Assembly: GCA_025667525.1 (NCBI GenBank)
Contig: CM046878.1
Location: forward strand, 512,810,274-512,874,273
Length of the DNA stretch: 64,000 nt
Reading direction: 5' to 3'
DNA from: Glebionis coronaria
Taxonomy: Eukaryota; Streptophyta; Magnoliopsida; Asterales; Asteraceae
The notes below the pieces were generated by a model. The model did not search any database, was not told where the DNA came from, and saw only the letters and a list, made by a program, of their open reading frames with translations. Shown piece by piece: positions 1-10,700 of the stretch. Within the stretch, counting starts at the first letter, position 1. Each line of letters starts with the position of its first letter. A program made the position numbers and the translations under genes.

Positions 1-678
1 TTGAGACTTTCTCAATGATGTATCATATTTAGACTTATTAACCACATGTGACTTATCATAATAAGCCTATGTTCCAATGTTACATGATTTGTTTCTTATC
101 TCTCAATAGAATATATTCCAAGCCAATGATTTAAATCTAGCTTAGATGGAATAATATTTCCAATATGTTACCAACATATGAGATTTAAGAACGAACAAAA
201 CAAAGTGCTCCGACTAGCTTAAAGATAACTCAAGAGTTATCTTTGTTTTAATCATGATCATATCCTTGATTTAAACATAATATTCCAGCTTCTAGATGCA
301 TGCTTTAATCCAACTTGGATTTCTAGAGCTTGTACACTTTCTAAATATTAGTTGAATTTATAAACCCTTTTGATTACACATCGTCCTCGTAAATGTAATC
401 ATTCATGAGGATTTTGACATCCAATTTCCATATTTCATACTAATAAAATCAAATATGGTAATTAATATCTTTATTAATTTAATACTCGTAAAGAAAATAA
501 AGCTTTAAACATGATAAATTGCTTGATCATGCCTTAAACTCTATTCAAAGAGAGTGCGTATAAAGTGTACAATTGTGTCCATATCTATCTTCTCATAGAA
601 GATCATTTATAACCTATCAGTCAAACTTATTGGTTAACGATAATCAACTTCCAAAATTGATTTTCTTTTATGGACTAC
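1..678. other. Repeat-derived flank, no gene seen
   Basis: AT-rich sequence without a credible ORF. It ends in ACTAC (674-678), which matches the five bases after the far end of the outer LTR element (22745-22749). This stretch and the DNA from 22745 on are therefore probably the two halves of one interrupted older repeat. I cannot place it in a family. Confidence 0.45.
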
Positions 679-2886
679 AATCTAAACAATCGAATCAAAC
701 AACAGCCTAATACAGTTGACCAATATCAACAGATTAAAATAAACAAGTAAATTCACAGCTATAAAAATTAAAGCAGTAAAAGTCTTACATAAAATAAGTA
801 CAGATTACGGAGACACTAATGCGACAAAAATTAAACAGAAGAAACACTATGTCAGATATTCAGGTCCATAACATCAACCAATATTCAAGACCAAAACCAA
901 ATCCAACTCGAGTTATAATCAGATTAGGCAAATAGTTTAGTGAAGTTAAGAACAGACTCAGCAGCCCTATTTATACATTTAAAAACACAGCAACCTTTTA
1001 TAACATATAAATTACCAGTATAGAAGCAAAAAGAACAGTTTATCTACTCAGTCCTCTAACCGACAGTAAAAAAGTATATCAAATCTAATTTAATCCTGAA
1101 CATTCATCGCAGCGGTCCTTTAAACTAAGCAAATCCTTATTCATACATTATACCAACATTTTGATAATCTACAATCTAAAAGATACTTGTTATCAGATTT
1201 TCACACCTAAAATCACATTCAAAATCAGATATATAACATATTCAGTTATTATATAGCGGACTTAAAAAATTCTACCAACAGTAAACTGATTTTACAAAGA
1301 AAACAACCAACCTTGAACAGATTCATATATAGCAGATTAACAAAACCAAATAAAAACCATAAAAACGTAACCATTAACAGATTTAAAACACACAATCAGC
1401 ATATAATCAAATTTAACTAAGAACTTAAAAATTAAATGTGCTTAACCATTTAATGAAGATCCGTTGAGCAGAAGTCGAGCGCTGTGCTGACTTGTCTTAT
1501 CCAGATTGACACTAAACCGATATCCACCATTTTCGAACCAATAAACACCATAACTTTCCCCGAACATAAACTTCACTTCGAACAAGTTTTGGTTCGGAAC
1601 AGTAACCTTATTTTAAGTTTAGTCAGTGGGACTAAACTTTTCCCCAATTCAAACTCAATAATCACAATAGCTATAATTTTTAAGCTGATATGATTATTTA
1701 ATCATTTTATAATATTGATAAGATTTATCAGACAAAAACTTTAATAGAAAATAAATGTAAACACGCAAGATGAAATTTAAAATAACACTTTTATTAATCT
1801 CAAATCAAGTCATAATACACTATTAAAAACAGAAATTACAAAGTTCTTAATCTAAATCTAATACTATAAAATTAAAGAAAGAAAAAGGGATTAAATACTC
1901 ATTTCTTTTCTCGGTTTTTATAGATGAACAAAGGGGTGAGGTATTGAGTTTGTTGGTGATGATTATGATGATCCAGCCCTTCATCTTCTTATCTCTCCTT
2001 TCTGTTTTAATCCAAGGGTTGAAAAGATTCCATAGTCACACAGATTGCCAACGTGGCAATTCCTTGTGCTTCTTGTGCGAATTGGTTTGCTGAGATGGCT
2101 TCCAATGATTGGCTGAATAGGAAAGATGTGCTGTCATTTCCAATTGAACGCTGCCACGTAGCCTTGATTCTCCATCTTCAAGTCCCGAAATCAAAGGGAA
2201 ATTTATTCCCACTCGTGTGCAACACACGAGTTAACCAAAAGCCCTAATTTATTTCAAGTGATTTAATTGCTAGGGTTTAATGAATAGTGGATTTACAGGT
2301 ATTATGTTGTGGGAGAGAAACACATAGGAGTTATCGAAATTGTGATAAAGTGTGAGTGTTGAAAAGTGTAAACGTGTGGTGTTAAATAAAACGTGTAAGT
2401 TTGACTGACTCAAAAACAAAGTTATAAAACTTTTCAACTTATTTCCATCTCAATCCATCTTCCATTTTCTTTTGGGCTTTAAATGGATCTTTCACGTTTA
2501 TAACTTCCACCGTCCTATTTAATATGCCTTCTTTTGGTTTTGGGCTTTTGACCCATTCTCCATTCGTAAATAACTTTGGTGATAATGGGCTTAAATTGGG
2601 CTTTGTTCATAACATAACTCCATTAATTGGCTTAAAGGCCCATTAGGCATTGTGGGACCCACATGATCAAAATCCTTCATAAACTTAAATCCATGAATAA
2701 AATCGAGCTCGACTTTTGGCTTCTTGATATTTCTTCAAAATCGTGTTGGTTTTGCCGATTTTCGTAATCTCGGTACCTACACACATAAAACAACAAAACA
2801 TGCACATACAAGGCAAAATTCATATGTTTCATGCATTATTTCATTGTTTTTAGATAATATTGATATGAGTAAAATCACTCATATCA
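679..2886 (-). repeat. 3' LTR of outer element, outer end truncated
   Basis: Near-identical to 20539-22744. The first ~1.18 kb of the full LTR (19357-20538) is missing here and the copy starts at AATCTAAAC, right after ACTAC. Its inner terminus is a perfect 10-bp inverted repeat (TGATATGAGT at 2861-2870, ACTCATATCA at 2877-2886). Short open frames inside it, such as 1484-1693, recur in the other LTR copy but look non-coding. Confidence 0.85.
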
Positions 2887-2900
2887 AACTCCCCCTTGCT
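2887..2900 (-). promoter_or_regulatory. Polypurine tract of outer element
   Basis: Read on the minus strand, AGCAAGGGGGAGTT abuts the TGATATGAG start of the 3' LTR, the expected place and composition for plus-strand priming. Similar purine runs recur in the same element near 4440-4450, 4488-4497 and 6046-6055. Confidence 0.8.
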
Positions 2901-4841
2901 AAGCAATTGTCGTGTCCTCACGCAATGATAAAATAAAGCTATATCAACATCATTATTCAACTTTTGACATTTTATTTTGCAAAGACATAAAATAACTTTA
3001 AGGATCATAAAAGCTCAAATAGATTCATCGTCCCCGACTTTTCACTTTTCCATGCCAAGTGCAAAAACAAGATCATTGTTATTATAAGTTGGTAGACTAA
3101 CACTAACTCTTGTGGGCCAATTATTCACTTAGACTCCCTTATTCCTAGGTGTATCTCTTATATTTTATTGTTGTCGAGGATGCATTTTGACTTATTTCGA
3201 TAGTTTATTAGGCCGAAAATAAAGTGAACGATTTAATCAATAGTTAGCTAAAGGACAAAATCTTTTAAAACTGCTTCTCGGGACTTCATAAAGTTTATAT
3301 CTTGGCATAACTTGTTTCGCGATTTGAGACCTTTCTAGGACCGATATTTGGCAATGACTTTATACTTCCAACCTTGAGAGACGTTCTTGAAATAATGGTC
3401 TTCTCTTCATATAAGAATTTCTTCACTTGAATTTTTGAGAGATTCATACTTGGACCACGACTTCTTCATTTTTCTCCAATCTTTATTTGGGATTTTGATA
3501 TACAACGATCCGCCTCCTTTTTGGACTTGGCTTCATTTATCCTCATACCTTATTTTGGTCTTTTTGGATAGACTTCTCCCTGACTTTTTGGGAGTATTTT
3601 GCTTTTCGTCGTGTGTCTCGATCCTTCATATTGATTTTTGATAAATGAGTCTTCACATCACTTGAGATCTTTAGCAATAAAACATAGCCCTCATGTCTTG
3701 TTAGGACCTTTTCGGACTCGCCAATCTTCGCATCCCGCTTCCATAAGTTATGCCTTGTCTATGAACTCTAATCCATACCGAGCAACTTTTAAACGATCTT
3801 GGGCTAGAAGCTAAGTAACTTTTCAAATCGTTCAACCTTATTTATTGCAATTAAATTTATTAACAAGCGATGGGAGAATAGGCTCATAATTAACTCACAT
3901 AAATTCCCGAAAGAATACCAAACTTATAATTGTCTCTATCATCTCTTGTTCTCCATATTGTAAAATTTCAAAAAAAATGAAATCAATGGATACTTAGCCT
4001 ATTAAATCAAAGTTTTGGGTTTTCAAGTCATCTATAGGATCTTGCATCTTCTTAAACTTTTGCAAGTTTTAGAATTTGCGTTTTAAAGTTCCCTTGATAA
4101 ACGACTTTCTAGGATCAATTATAGGAGCTTGCGAAAAGTTCTTGTTCTTAACTCGTATGAATTAAGACCTTCGCGTTTTAAAGCTCCCTATATAATAGCC
4201 TAGCAAAACTTAATTCAAATACGTTAAGGAAAAGCTAAGGTTAAAAACCAAGTCGAGTAAAAAACTATTCTTATTAAAAGTCTACATTTGTGTCAAAAAC
4301 ACTTATTTTCTTTATTAAAACTTAAAAATTACACAAAAAATTTAAAATTTTATTGAAAAATGAGAAAAACAATAAAAATGAGAAAAACAATACGTTTGGA
4401 CACGACAAAAGCAATTGCAAGCGATTATATCGATTGACTCCCCCATGCTAAAACCAAACATTGTCCTTAATGTTTCTTAGCTCAAGAGTGACACCCCCTT
4501 GCTAAAACACGAAGAGTCTAATGCAAACTCCTAGCATGGAAAGAGTACGCAAATCTATAAGCCGTTTATTAATTATGCCTCAAGATAAAACGTTTGTCAA
4601 TAATAATCAAGGGATAGAAAGTGTGCCCCTTTTTGGCATTCAAAGAATGGAAGATCAAGTGGACCGGCAAAAACCGAACACGAGAGTCTTCAAAAATTAG
4701 GGTCATACCTAAGATCACAACACAACAAATCACGAACACAAGCTTGAAAGATCAAGCCTTATTAGGTGTTAGAAAATATAAAGAAGATAGAAAATACTCG
4801 TTTTTGTTAACTGAGTCATGAGCTCGACTCGATCCCCGCAT
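2901..4841. other. Non-coding 3' part of outer element
   Basis: About 1.9 kb between the acidic ORF and the purine tract. I see only short, uninformative frames. Two extra purine-tract-like runs occur on the minus strand (about 4437-4455 and 4483-4500). Confidence 0.6.
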
Positions 4842-6158
4842 TCATTGGTCCTTAGGGAAAGTGGTGAAAACCGGCATATTGGAGTAAAATCCATGATAAA
4901 GCACGATGCCGGGGTCAAAGATCTCATCCTCGTTGTCGGATGACAAACGAAAGGATAAAACTCCAACACAAATCTCTAATAAGAGATGGTAGTCACAAGC
5001 AATGGTATGGATGTAGCATGCTCCACGAGATAAACTCGCACCAATATGATAGAAAAATCTTTCAATTATTACATCGGTGAAAGGCCGAGATTTCCCTAAA
5101 TCAATGATTCCGGGATCGAATACCTCGTCCTCGGTGGAGAAAGGAAAGGAAAACACGGTGTCGTCCCCCCATGCTAATTCAAGATCATAGAAAGCACATG
5201 ATAATGGTGGGATAAAAATCTCATCCATAATGGAATCAACATTCTTTGCTTTAACGACCATTTCACCCTTAGGAATGTGATCAATGGGGTCATGGTACTC
5301 AATATGAGACACATGAAAAACCCGCACATTAAGGTCAAAGTGGGTGGGAGGAGGACTAGGGACGAAATCATCATCAAGTAAATTCTCTAAAAAGAGAGCG
5401 TCCCCCTCCGGGTCGATGTCATCAACACCCGGTGGTTTCGAATCATTAGAAGCAAGAAAAGTATCAATCTCCTCCATAAGCGGATCACTATTCTCAACGG
5501 GAATAGGAGATGGAGAGAAAGACTTGGGAATAGGCTTAGAATTCAAAGCCTCGATCCTAGAAATAAGAAAATAGACGTTGGATAATTTCTCACGAAGAAC
5601 CACGTCTTCCACATCTAAATGAGTAAGTTCATCGGAGAACTTCTCAAGGATCAGAATAGTCAAATCAACCTCATTTCCCGGTGGAAATGGGTCTAAAGGA
5701 GCAAGTTCAAAAGTGAACCTCTCATAAAACGGATTGATATCATTCTCATTTCCTGGTGGAAATGGGTGAAGAAGAGTAGGTTCATCGGCGAACCCCTCAA
5801 TATCCGAATCGTGAATGTCATCTTTATAAGAAAGTTCATCGGAGAATTCCTCATTATACAATTCACTAGAAGTAGAATCATCCTCAAAATCTTCATTTCC
5901 ATCACGATTTTCATCATTAGAATTAAAGAGAATATCAAAGTGAATGGAAGAAGTCGAGTCATCACAATGTGGCAAATCACACATCTCATTGGAAATACCG
6001 TCAAACTCTCTTGGGTTTTGAACAAGAATAGTGCTAATATGCTCGTCCCCCTTGCTTAGAGAATGTTCGAGTTCCACGGTGGAAAAATCAAGAATAGGAG
6101 TGGTGATGTCATGAGAGATTTCCTCATCATCTAGGATGGGAGAATCCTCGGGCTCCAA
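4842..6158 (-). CDS. Acidic ORF (438 aa) of outer LARD-like element
   Basis: Uninterrupted 438-codon frame, very rich in Asp, Glu, Ser and Pro. PFPPGNE occurs twice about 28 residues apart (around residues 132 and 160). SFSPSPIPVENSDPLMEEID is a motif I associate with hypothetical proteins in daisy-family genomes. FDPGI also recurs near the C terminus. There is no enzymatic motif, membrane segment or signal peptide. The frame likely began further upstream: other minus-strand frames across 6159-6343 read on toward the Cys-rich ORF (for example an LEPEDSP-type junction at the present start). The two were probably one protein, now separated by a stop and at least one frameshift. The function is unknown; a structural or RNA-binding role in the particle is a guess. 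Confidence 0.6.
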   Translation of the reverse strand: MEPEDSPILDDEEISHDITTPILDFSTVELEHSLSKGDEHISTILVQNPREFDGISNEMCDLPHCDDSTSSIHFDILFNSNDENRDGNEDFEDDSTSSELYNEEFSDELSYKDDIHDSDIEGFADEPTLLHPFPPGNENDINPFYERFTFELAPLDPFPPGNEVDLTILILEKFSDELTHLDVEDVVLREKLSNVYFLISRIEALNSKPIPKSFSPSPIPVENSDPLMEEIDTFLASNDSKPPGVDDIDPEGDALFLENLLDDDFVPSPPPTHFDLNVRVFHVSHIEYHDPIDHIPKGEMVVKAKNVDSIMDEIFIPPLSCAFYDLELAWGDDTVFSFPFSTEDEVFDPGIIDLGKSRPFTDVIIERFFYHIGASLSRGACYIHTIACDYHLLLEICVGVLSFRLSSDNEDEIFDPGIVLYHGFYSNMPVFTTFPKDQ

Positions 6159-6343
6159 GATACGAATAGGACAACGATAGCACTAGATGAAGGATGAAGA
6201 GCAATAAGATCTCGCAAAGAAATAGTACTATCCTCGTCATCATCCAAAAGAAGAGAACGCTCGAGTTCACGATTAGCAAGATATTTTTCTTCCTCTTGAA
6301 TTTTTTCTTTCTTTCGAATTTCAATGCTTAATCCATTATAATC

Positions 6344-7057
6344 TTACGAAAGTTGTCTAATCTTAAGCTCACAATCTCGTCTAAATCCCTCATCAATTAT
6401 TTCTCCATGAAATCGTCGACTTCCTAATTCATTTGTAATGTCATTAATCTCTTGATTAATTTGTCTCTTTTCAAGCAACAAATCTTCAATACTTTTTTCA
6501 ACAACTTCAACATTTCTTTGATTCATTATTTGTTGGAACATTGTTTCAAGTCGTTTAAAATTTTCATTCACGCAAGAAAAGGGCTCATAAAAATTATTAT
6601 CCCTCGGTTGACAATTAAAGCTCTCGTGAGGACCTCCACAATACTCACAACAAAGATATTGTTGTGATAAACTCGGTAAATCTTGTGGATAACAATTATC
6701 ATTAAAGTTTTGATTGTAGCTTGGTTCTTGCTCATAATTAAGCGAGAATCGATGCGAACAATCATCACCAAAATGAGAATCGTTTCCACAAAACTCACTC
6801 GAGGGTGTCTCGTATGTAGGGTGTGGAGGTGGATTGAAATCGAGAGAATTATTCGAAAAATTCGGATTTCCACATGAAGTAATATCATCACAAGAAGGAC
6901 AAAATCCAACACGTATATCGTGACGTAAGTCATTTCCACAATGCTCACACGTGCACCACCGACATGGTGAAATACCATATAACGGTTCTCCACACCCAAC
7001 ACAATCGACGAAGGAAGAATTAAAATTTAGAGGGTGAGGAGAAAAAGAATTAAACAT
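6344..7057 (-). CDS. Cys-rich zinc-knuckle-like ORF (237 aa) of outer element
   Basis: First ORF after the PBS once the copia insertion is removed (leader about 0.15 kb). The N-terminal 62 residues hold nine cysteines, mostly in CxxC pairs (C19/C22, C32/C35, C37/C40, C53/C56). Further on, C137-X2-C140-X3-H144-X4-C149 resembles a CCHC nucleocapsid knuckle one residue short, and C90-X4-H95-X4-C100 looks like a second knuckle missing its first cysteine. The C-terminal 70 residues are charged and likely coiled coil. The position and knuckles suggest a Gag/nucleocapsid-like RNA-binding protein, but no capsid domain is recognisable. I have seen similar ORFs only as hypothetical proteins. It ends at a stop shortly before the acidic ORF. 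Confidence 0.6.
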   Translation of the reverse strand: MFNSFSPHPLNFNSSFVDCVGCGEPLYGISPCRWCTCEHCGNDLRHDIRVGFCPSCDDITSCGNPNFSNNSLDFNPPPHPTYETPSSEFCGNDSHFGDDCSHRFSLNYEQEPSYNQNFNDNCYPQDLPSLSQQYLCCEYCGGPHESFNCQPRDNNFYEPFSCVNENFKRLETMFQQIMNQRNVEVVEKSIEDLLLEKRQINQEINDITNELGSRRFHGEIIDEGFRRDCELKIRQLS

Positions 7058-7175
7058 GATAGAGGATTAAGAAGATTATTTTTGGTATTTTTCATAAAAC
7101 CGATACATACTATATAATAAGAAAATAACAAAACTTTCCGAGGACGGAAAGGGTCTTCAAATCAACGATCAACAA

Positions 7176-7180
7176 ATCTC
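7176..7180. repeat. Target-site duplication ATCTC (left) of copia element
   Basis: ATCTC directly before TGTTGATCCC; the identical ATCTC lies at 19303-19307 directly after the other LTR's CCCAACA end. Confidence 0.95.
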
Positions 7181-7716
7181 TGTTGATCCCAAACTTAGAT
7201 CGATTAAGCTTTGTGTATACGAGATTAGACCAAGTAATACACGTAGAGAAACCTTTGCTTATGAATAAAGTAACTAAGTGTTATGCGGAATTAACACTTA
7301 ATCTAGAACACAAAGATGTTAAACAAACTTTCACTTGTATTAGAATAATCGAAATTGATTACAATGAAAGAGGTTTAACAGTCGAATACTTATGAAAACT
7401 TATATTGAACATTAACCTAAAGATCTTCTTTTATAGATTAAGAAGTCTTGTACAATAAGCTACGAATCAACTATTCTAAGTAAAGATAATAATGAAAAAT
7501 ACAATGTCGAACTTATCTTTACCATATACAAATATAGAAACAAATAAACAAAAAGATTCGTATGAAGATATATTCCATCAGTGCTTGTCTTCAAGGCTGT
7601 CAGCGTTGACTTCTTCAAATGTCAACGCTTGGCTGTCAGCGTCCAACTTCTTCTTATTAGCGCTTGAACTCTTCTTATCAGCGTCTAGTGAACTGACCCA
7701 TAATTTATTCCCAACA
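7181..7716 (-). repeat. 3' LTR of copia element
   Basis: 536 bp, TG...CA ends, differing from 18767-19302 at three sites by eye. It contains four to five TCAGCG-type words near its right end (7596-7690). Confidence 0.95.
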
Positions 7717-7731
7717 ATCCTCCCCTAAACT
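7717..7731 (-). promoter_or_regulatory. Polypurine tract of copia element
   Basis: On the minus strand, GTTTAGGGGAGGAT runs directly into the TGTTGGG start of the 3' LTR. Confidence 0.85.
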
Positions 7732-7787
7732 TGATATCCACTCTAATGATCAAGTTTCTGAATAAATACTAAAGGCTAGGAGGAATC

Positions 7788-10700
7788 TTACAAAAACTTC
7801 CTATGTTGGTGATAAACATATCTAATTAAGTCCTTGGCCACGTCACTAGTATAATCAATCTCCAAGGGTGTCTCCTTCATCTTCTCCAATATTTCTTTGG
7901 ACAAGAAATAGTCAGCATCCACAAGTAGATACTCTGAAAACTTGCTAGAACTCAAATGAAACACACCACAAGTAGAATAAAGCCTCCAATGAAGACCACT
8001 GAGGTCATCTTCAAGATCCTTCCATATGGCAGGATCTGCTTCCCTTGGACCACACAAAGTCAAAAATGTGTGCCATAGTCTTATTCCATTTGCTGAAGTA
8101 GGTGCTTCAGCCTTATACTTGGCCTCTATCAATCTCCATAGATGCACCAAGTCTTCTCTGTCTATGCTTGCAAAGATAGAAATAATCGAAGTGAAAGTGT
8201 GTACCTCCTTTCCAAATCTGCCAATCTTCCAAAATCCACACTCATCTTCATCAAAACTTATGATTGGATTTCTGGTATCTAGAGATACTACATTAACCAA
8301 ATCTGAAGCTTCCAATGGAGAAAGCTTGAGATGCTTCCTTATGACAGTTTCACTTGGATCATACATATCCATATCTTTGAGAAATTGGAGAGGATCTCCT
8401 TTCTTCACTGGTCTTTGAGCAATTCTCATCTCCTTTTCAATCTGCATTTCCTCAGCAAGCTCCTGTTTCCTTTCTTCTGAAAGAAACTGTAAGACATTAT
8501 TTTCTTGCACATGCCTCCAAATAGGATGTGCCTTGTACTCTAGCTCCTCAAAAGATAAAGCCAGCAACTTCTTGTATGTCCATCCAGGTTGATGGCATCT
8601 AAGCAACTTGTAATACAATTGCCTGCTATCTCTTCTAAGCCAAGTCTTGACCTCTTGTGCATTATACTTCAAAATCACCTTTATATCATCTTGTACCCTG
8701 AGAAGAATTTCCAACCCCCAAATTTGATCTGACAAACTCATCCCTGGGTTGTCCATTACCTTATCTTCCCAAGCATGGTACATTCTGGTGATTTCTGGAA
8801 GGTCAAAATCAACCTGCTTCTTCAAATCACTCAATCTTTCTTTTGCCAACTCATCTCCATATTCAAGTCTTTCTGGATCTTCAATGATTTGTATACTTGA
8901 ATCTGAGCTGCCTTTGTCACTTTCCTCATCACTTTCATCCTCACTCTCAGTGGCTACAAATGGTGATGTACCACTCCTCTTCAAATCTTCTTCCAAAAGT
9001 TGTGCAGCCAACTGTTTATCAAATGCAATTTGTGCTGCATTTTTCTTTGGAACATCTTCTTCAACCATAAGCCCCTTACCCTTGTCTTTTGGATCAATAA
9101 TTGGTAAGGTAGAAGAAGAAACCTGTGTGGACACATCTTTGATGATTGCTGATGACTGGAATACATCAACACCACCTGCAACTTTGTCAGCGTTCAAGTT
9201 ACCTTTATCAGCGCCCCGATTACCTTTGTCAGCGCTGGATGTGTCAGCGTTCAAACCTGTATCAGCGCCCACTTTGCTTGCAACAGCGTCCTGTGTAATA
9301 TGTTGCATTGTTGCTGTGAAAGATCCTTCCAAGTTTAATGGAGTTACCTTGGACGTATCAATGACAGGATGCTTCTTTAGGCTTGTAAGAGCTTCAGCAA
9401 TATCTAAGGATCCACCATCATGTGAACTCCTTTCACTTGCAGTACGTATAATCTCATCCACTTCATCCTCCCCTTTGGAAGATTCCTCCATCCTACTCCT
9501 GCTACTAGGATTCTCCAAAACAGTTACCCGCTCCCTCAATGCTTGGAGTTCACGGCCCTGATTATTGACAATTTGTACAAGGCTGACATTTTGCTTTTGC
9601 AAGCTAATGACAGCAGCCGTCAATTCATTCAATGTCATAGGTTCCAATCTGCCCTCAGCTAGAATGGGGATTTGACCTCCCAAAATAGAATCATAGGGCA
9701 TGGATGAGGTCTTATCAATGTTGGACCTGTCTTGGCCAGCTTCTAAGCCTGTACCAATAGGTCCAGCCTCACCCATGTCACCAGCCACACTTGTGGAGGT
9801 GGTTCTCTCTGCAACATGGCTAGGACCACTAGAGGAGAACACTCCAGCAGTCCTTTGGCGTTTAGTCAACCTAGATTGAAAGGGGGTGGAAGATGATGTA
9901 GATTGTGTGGGTGTGGGTTGGTTAAGGGGTGTTTGGGATTGTTCAGGGATGTCATCAGCGTTGGGATTGGCTGTGTCAGCGCCAACATATTGAGTGTCAG
10001 CGTTGACATTGGCTTGGTCAACGTCCATGTGTTCAGGTGAAGGTAATGGTTCAAGGACAGGCTCAAGTTGAGGTTCAGGGTCTGGTTGTGGTTGGGCAGC
10101 CTGAATTACTTCAAGCATGGCTTGGGTGAGAGGTATAGGTCTGTTTGTGGAGATCATTTTGTCAAAAATGGTTTTCTTTTGCTTAGGGATCTCATAAAAA
10201 TGGTCATGATCCCTAAGACAATATTCTTGTAAATCAAACACCATTTGCAAAAATCTTGGGTAAGCCAAAGTCATTTTACTTCCCTTATTGTTACACATCC
10301 CTTCAAAAATCATTTTTGAAAAATTATACCTAAGCCCACGTGACATACAAACCAAAGCACTTGCAATGGACCTGTTTATTTCATTAAAAGCAGTACATTT
10401 TGGACTTAAGCATTGAAGAAGGACATGTATCAAATATTTCCAATCTGAGGGAAATTCCTGCTTATGATATTTATTTAAAGTGACATCAGCAGGAATAGGA
10501 TAACCCAATTCCCTAAGACCTTGTTCTATTGTTGCAATGGCAAGGGTAGTCACACCATCAGCGTCATTAAGACGCAAAGCTTGGCGAACCAAAGCTTCAG
10601 TGACCACCCATGTTCTACCATGAACAGTAGATGTTAATGTAGTCACTCCATTAGCTGTTGTGGAACTTACATTGTTCCAAAACTGTCTAATGTGTGCGAC

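Noticed and set aside
16..24. TGATGTATC as the true outer start of the left LTR
   Set aside because: Only nine bases match 19357 onward and the following 600 bp share nothing with the LTR; homology begins at 679.
1484..1693. 69-codon frame as a gene in the outer LTR
   Set aside because: No domain, and it lies within non-coding LTR; no support beyond being open.
5344..5574. Small plus-strand frame opposite the acidic ORF
   Set aside because: Shadow of the acidic gene with mirrored composition.
8749..9561. 270-codon plus-strand frame rich in Ser and Leu
   Set aside because: Lies antisense to the well-supported extra ORF of the copia element and owes its length to that gene's composition.
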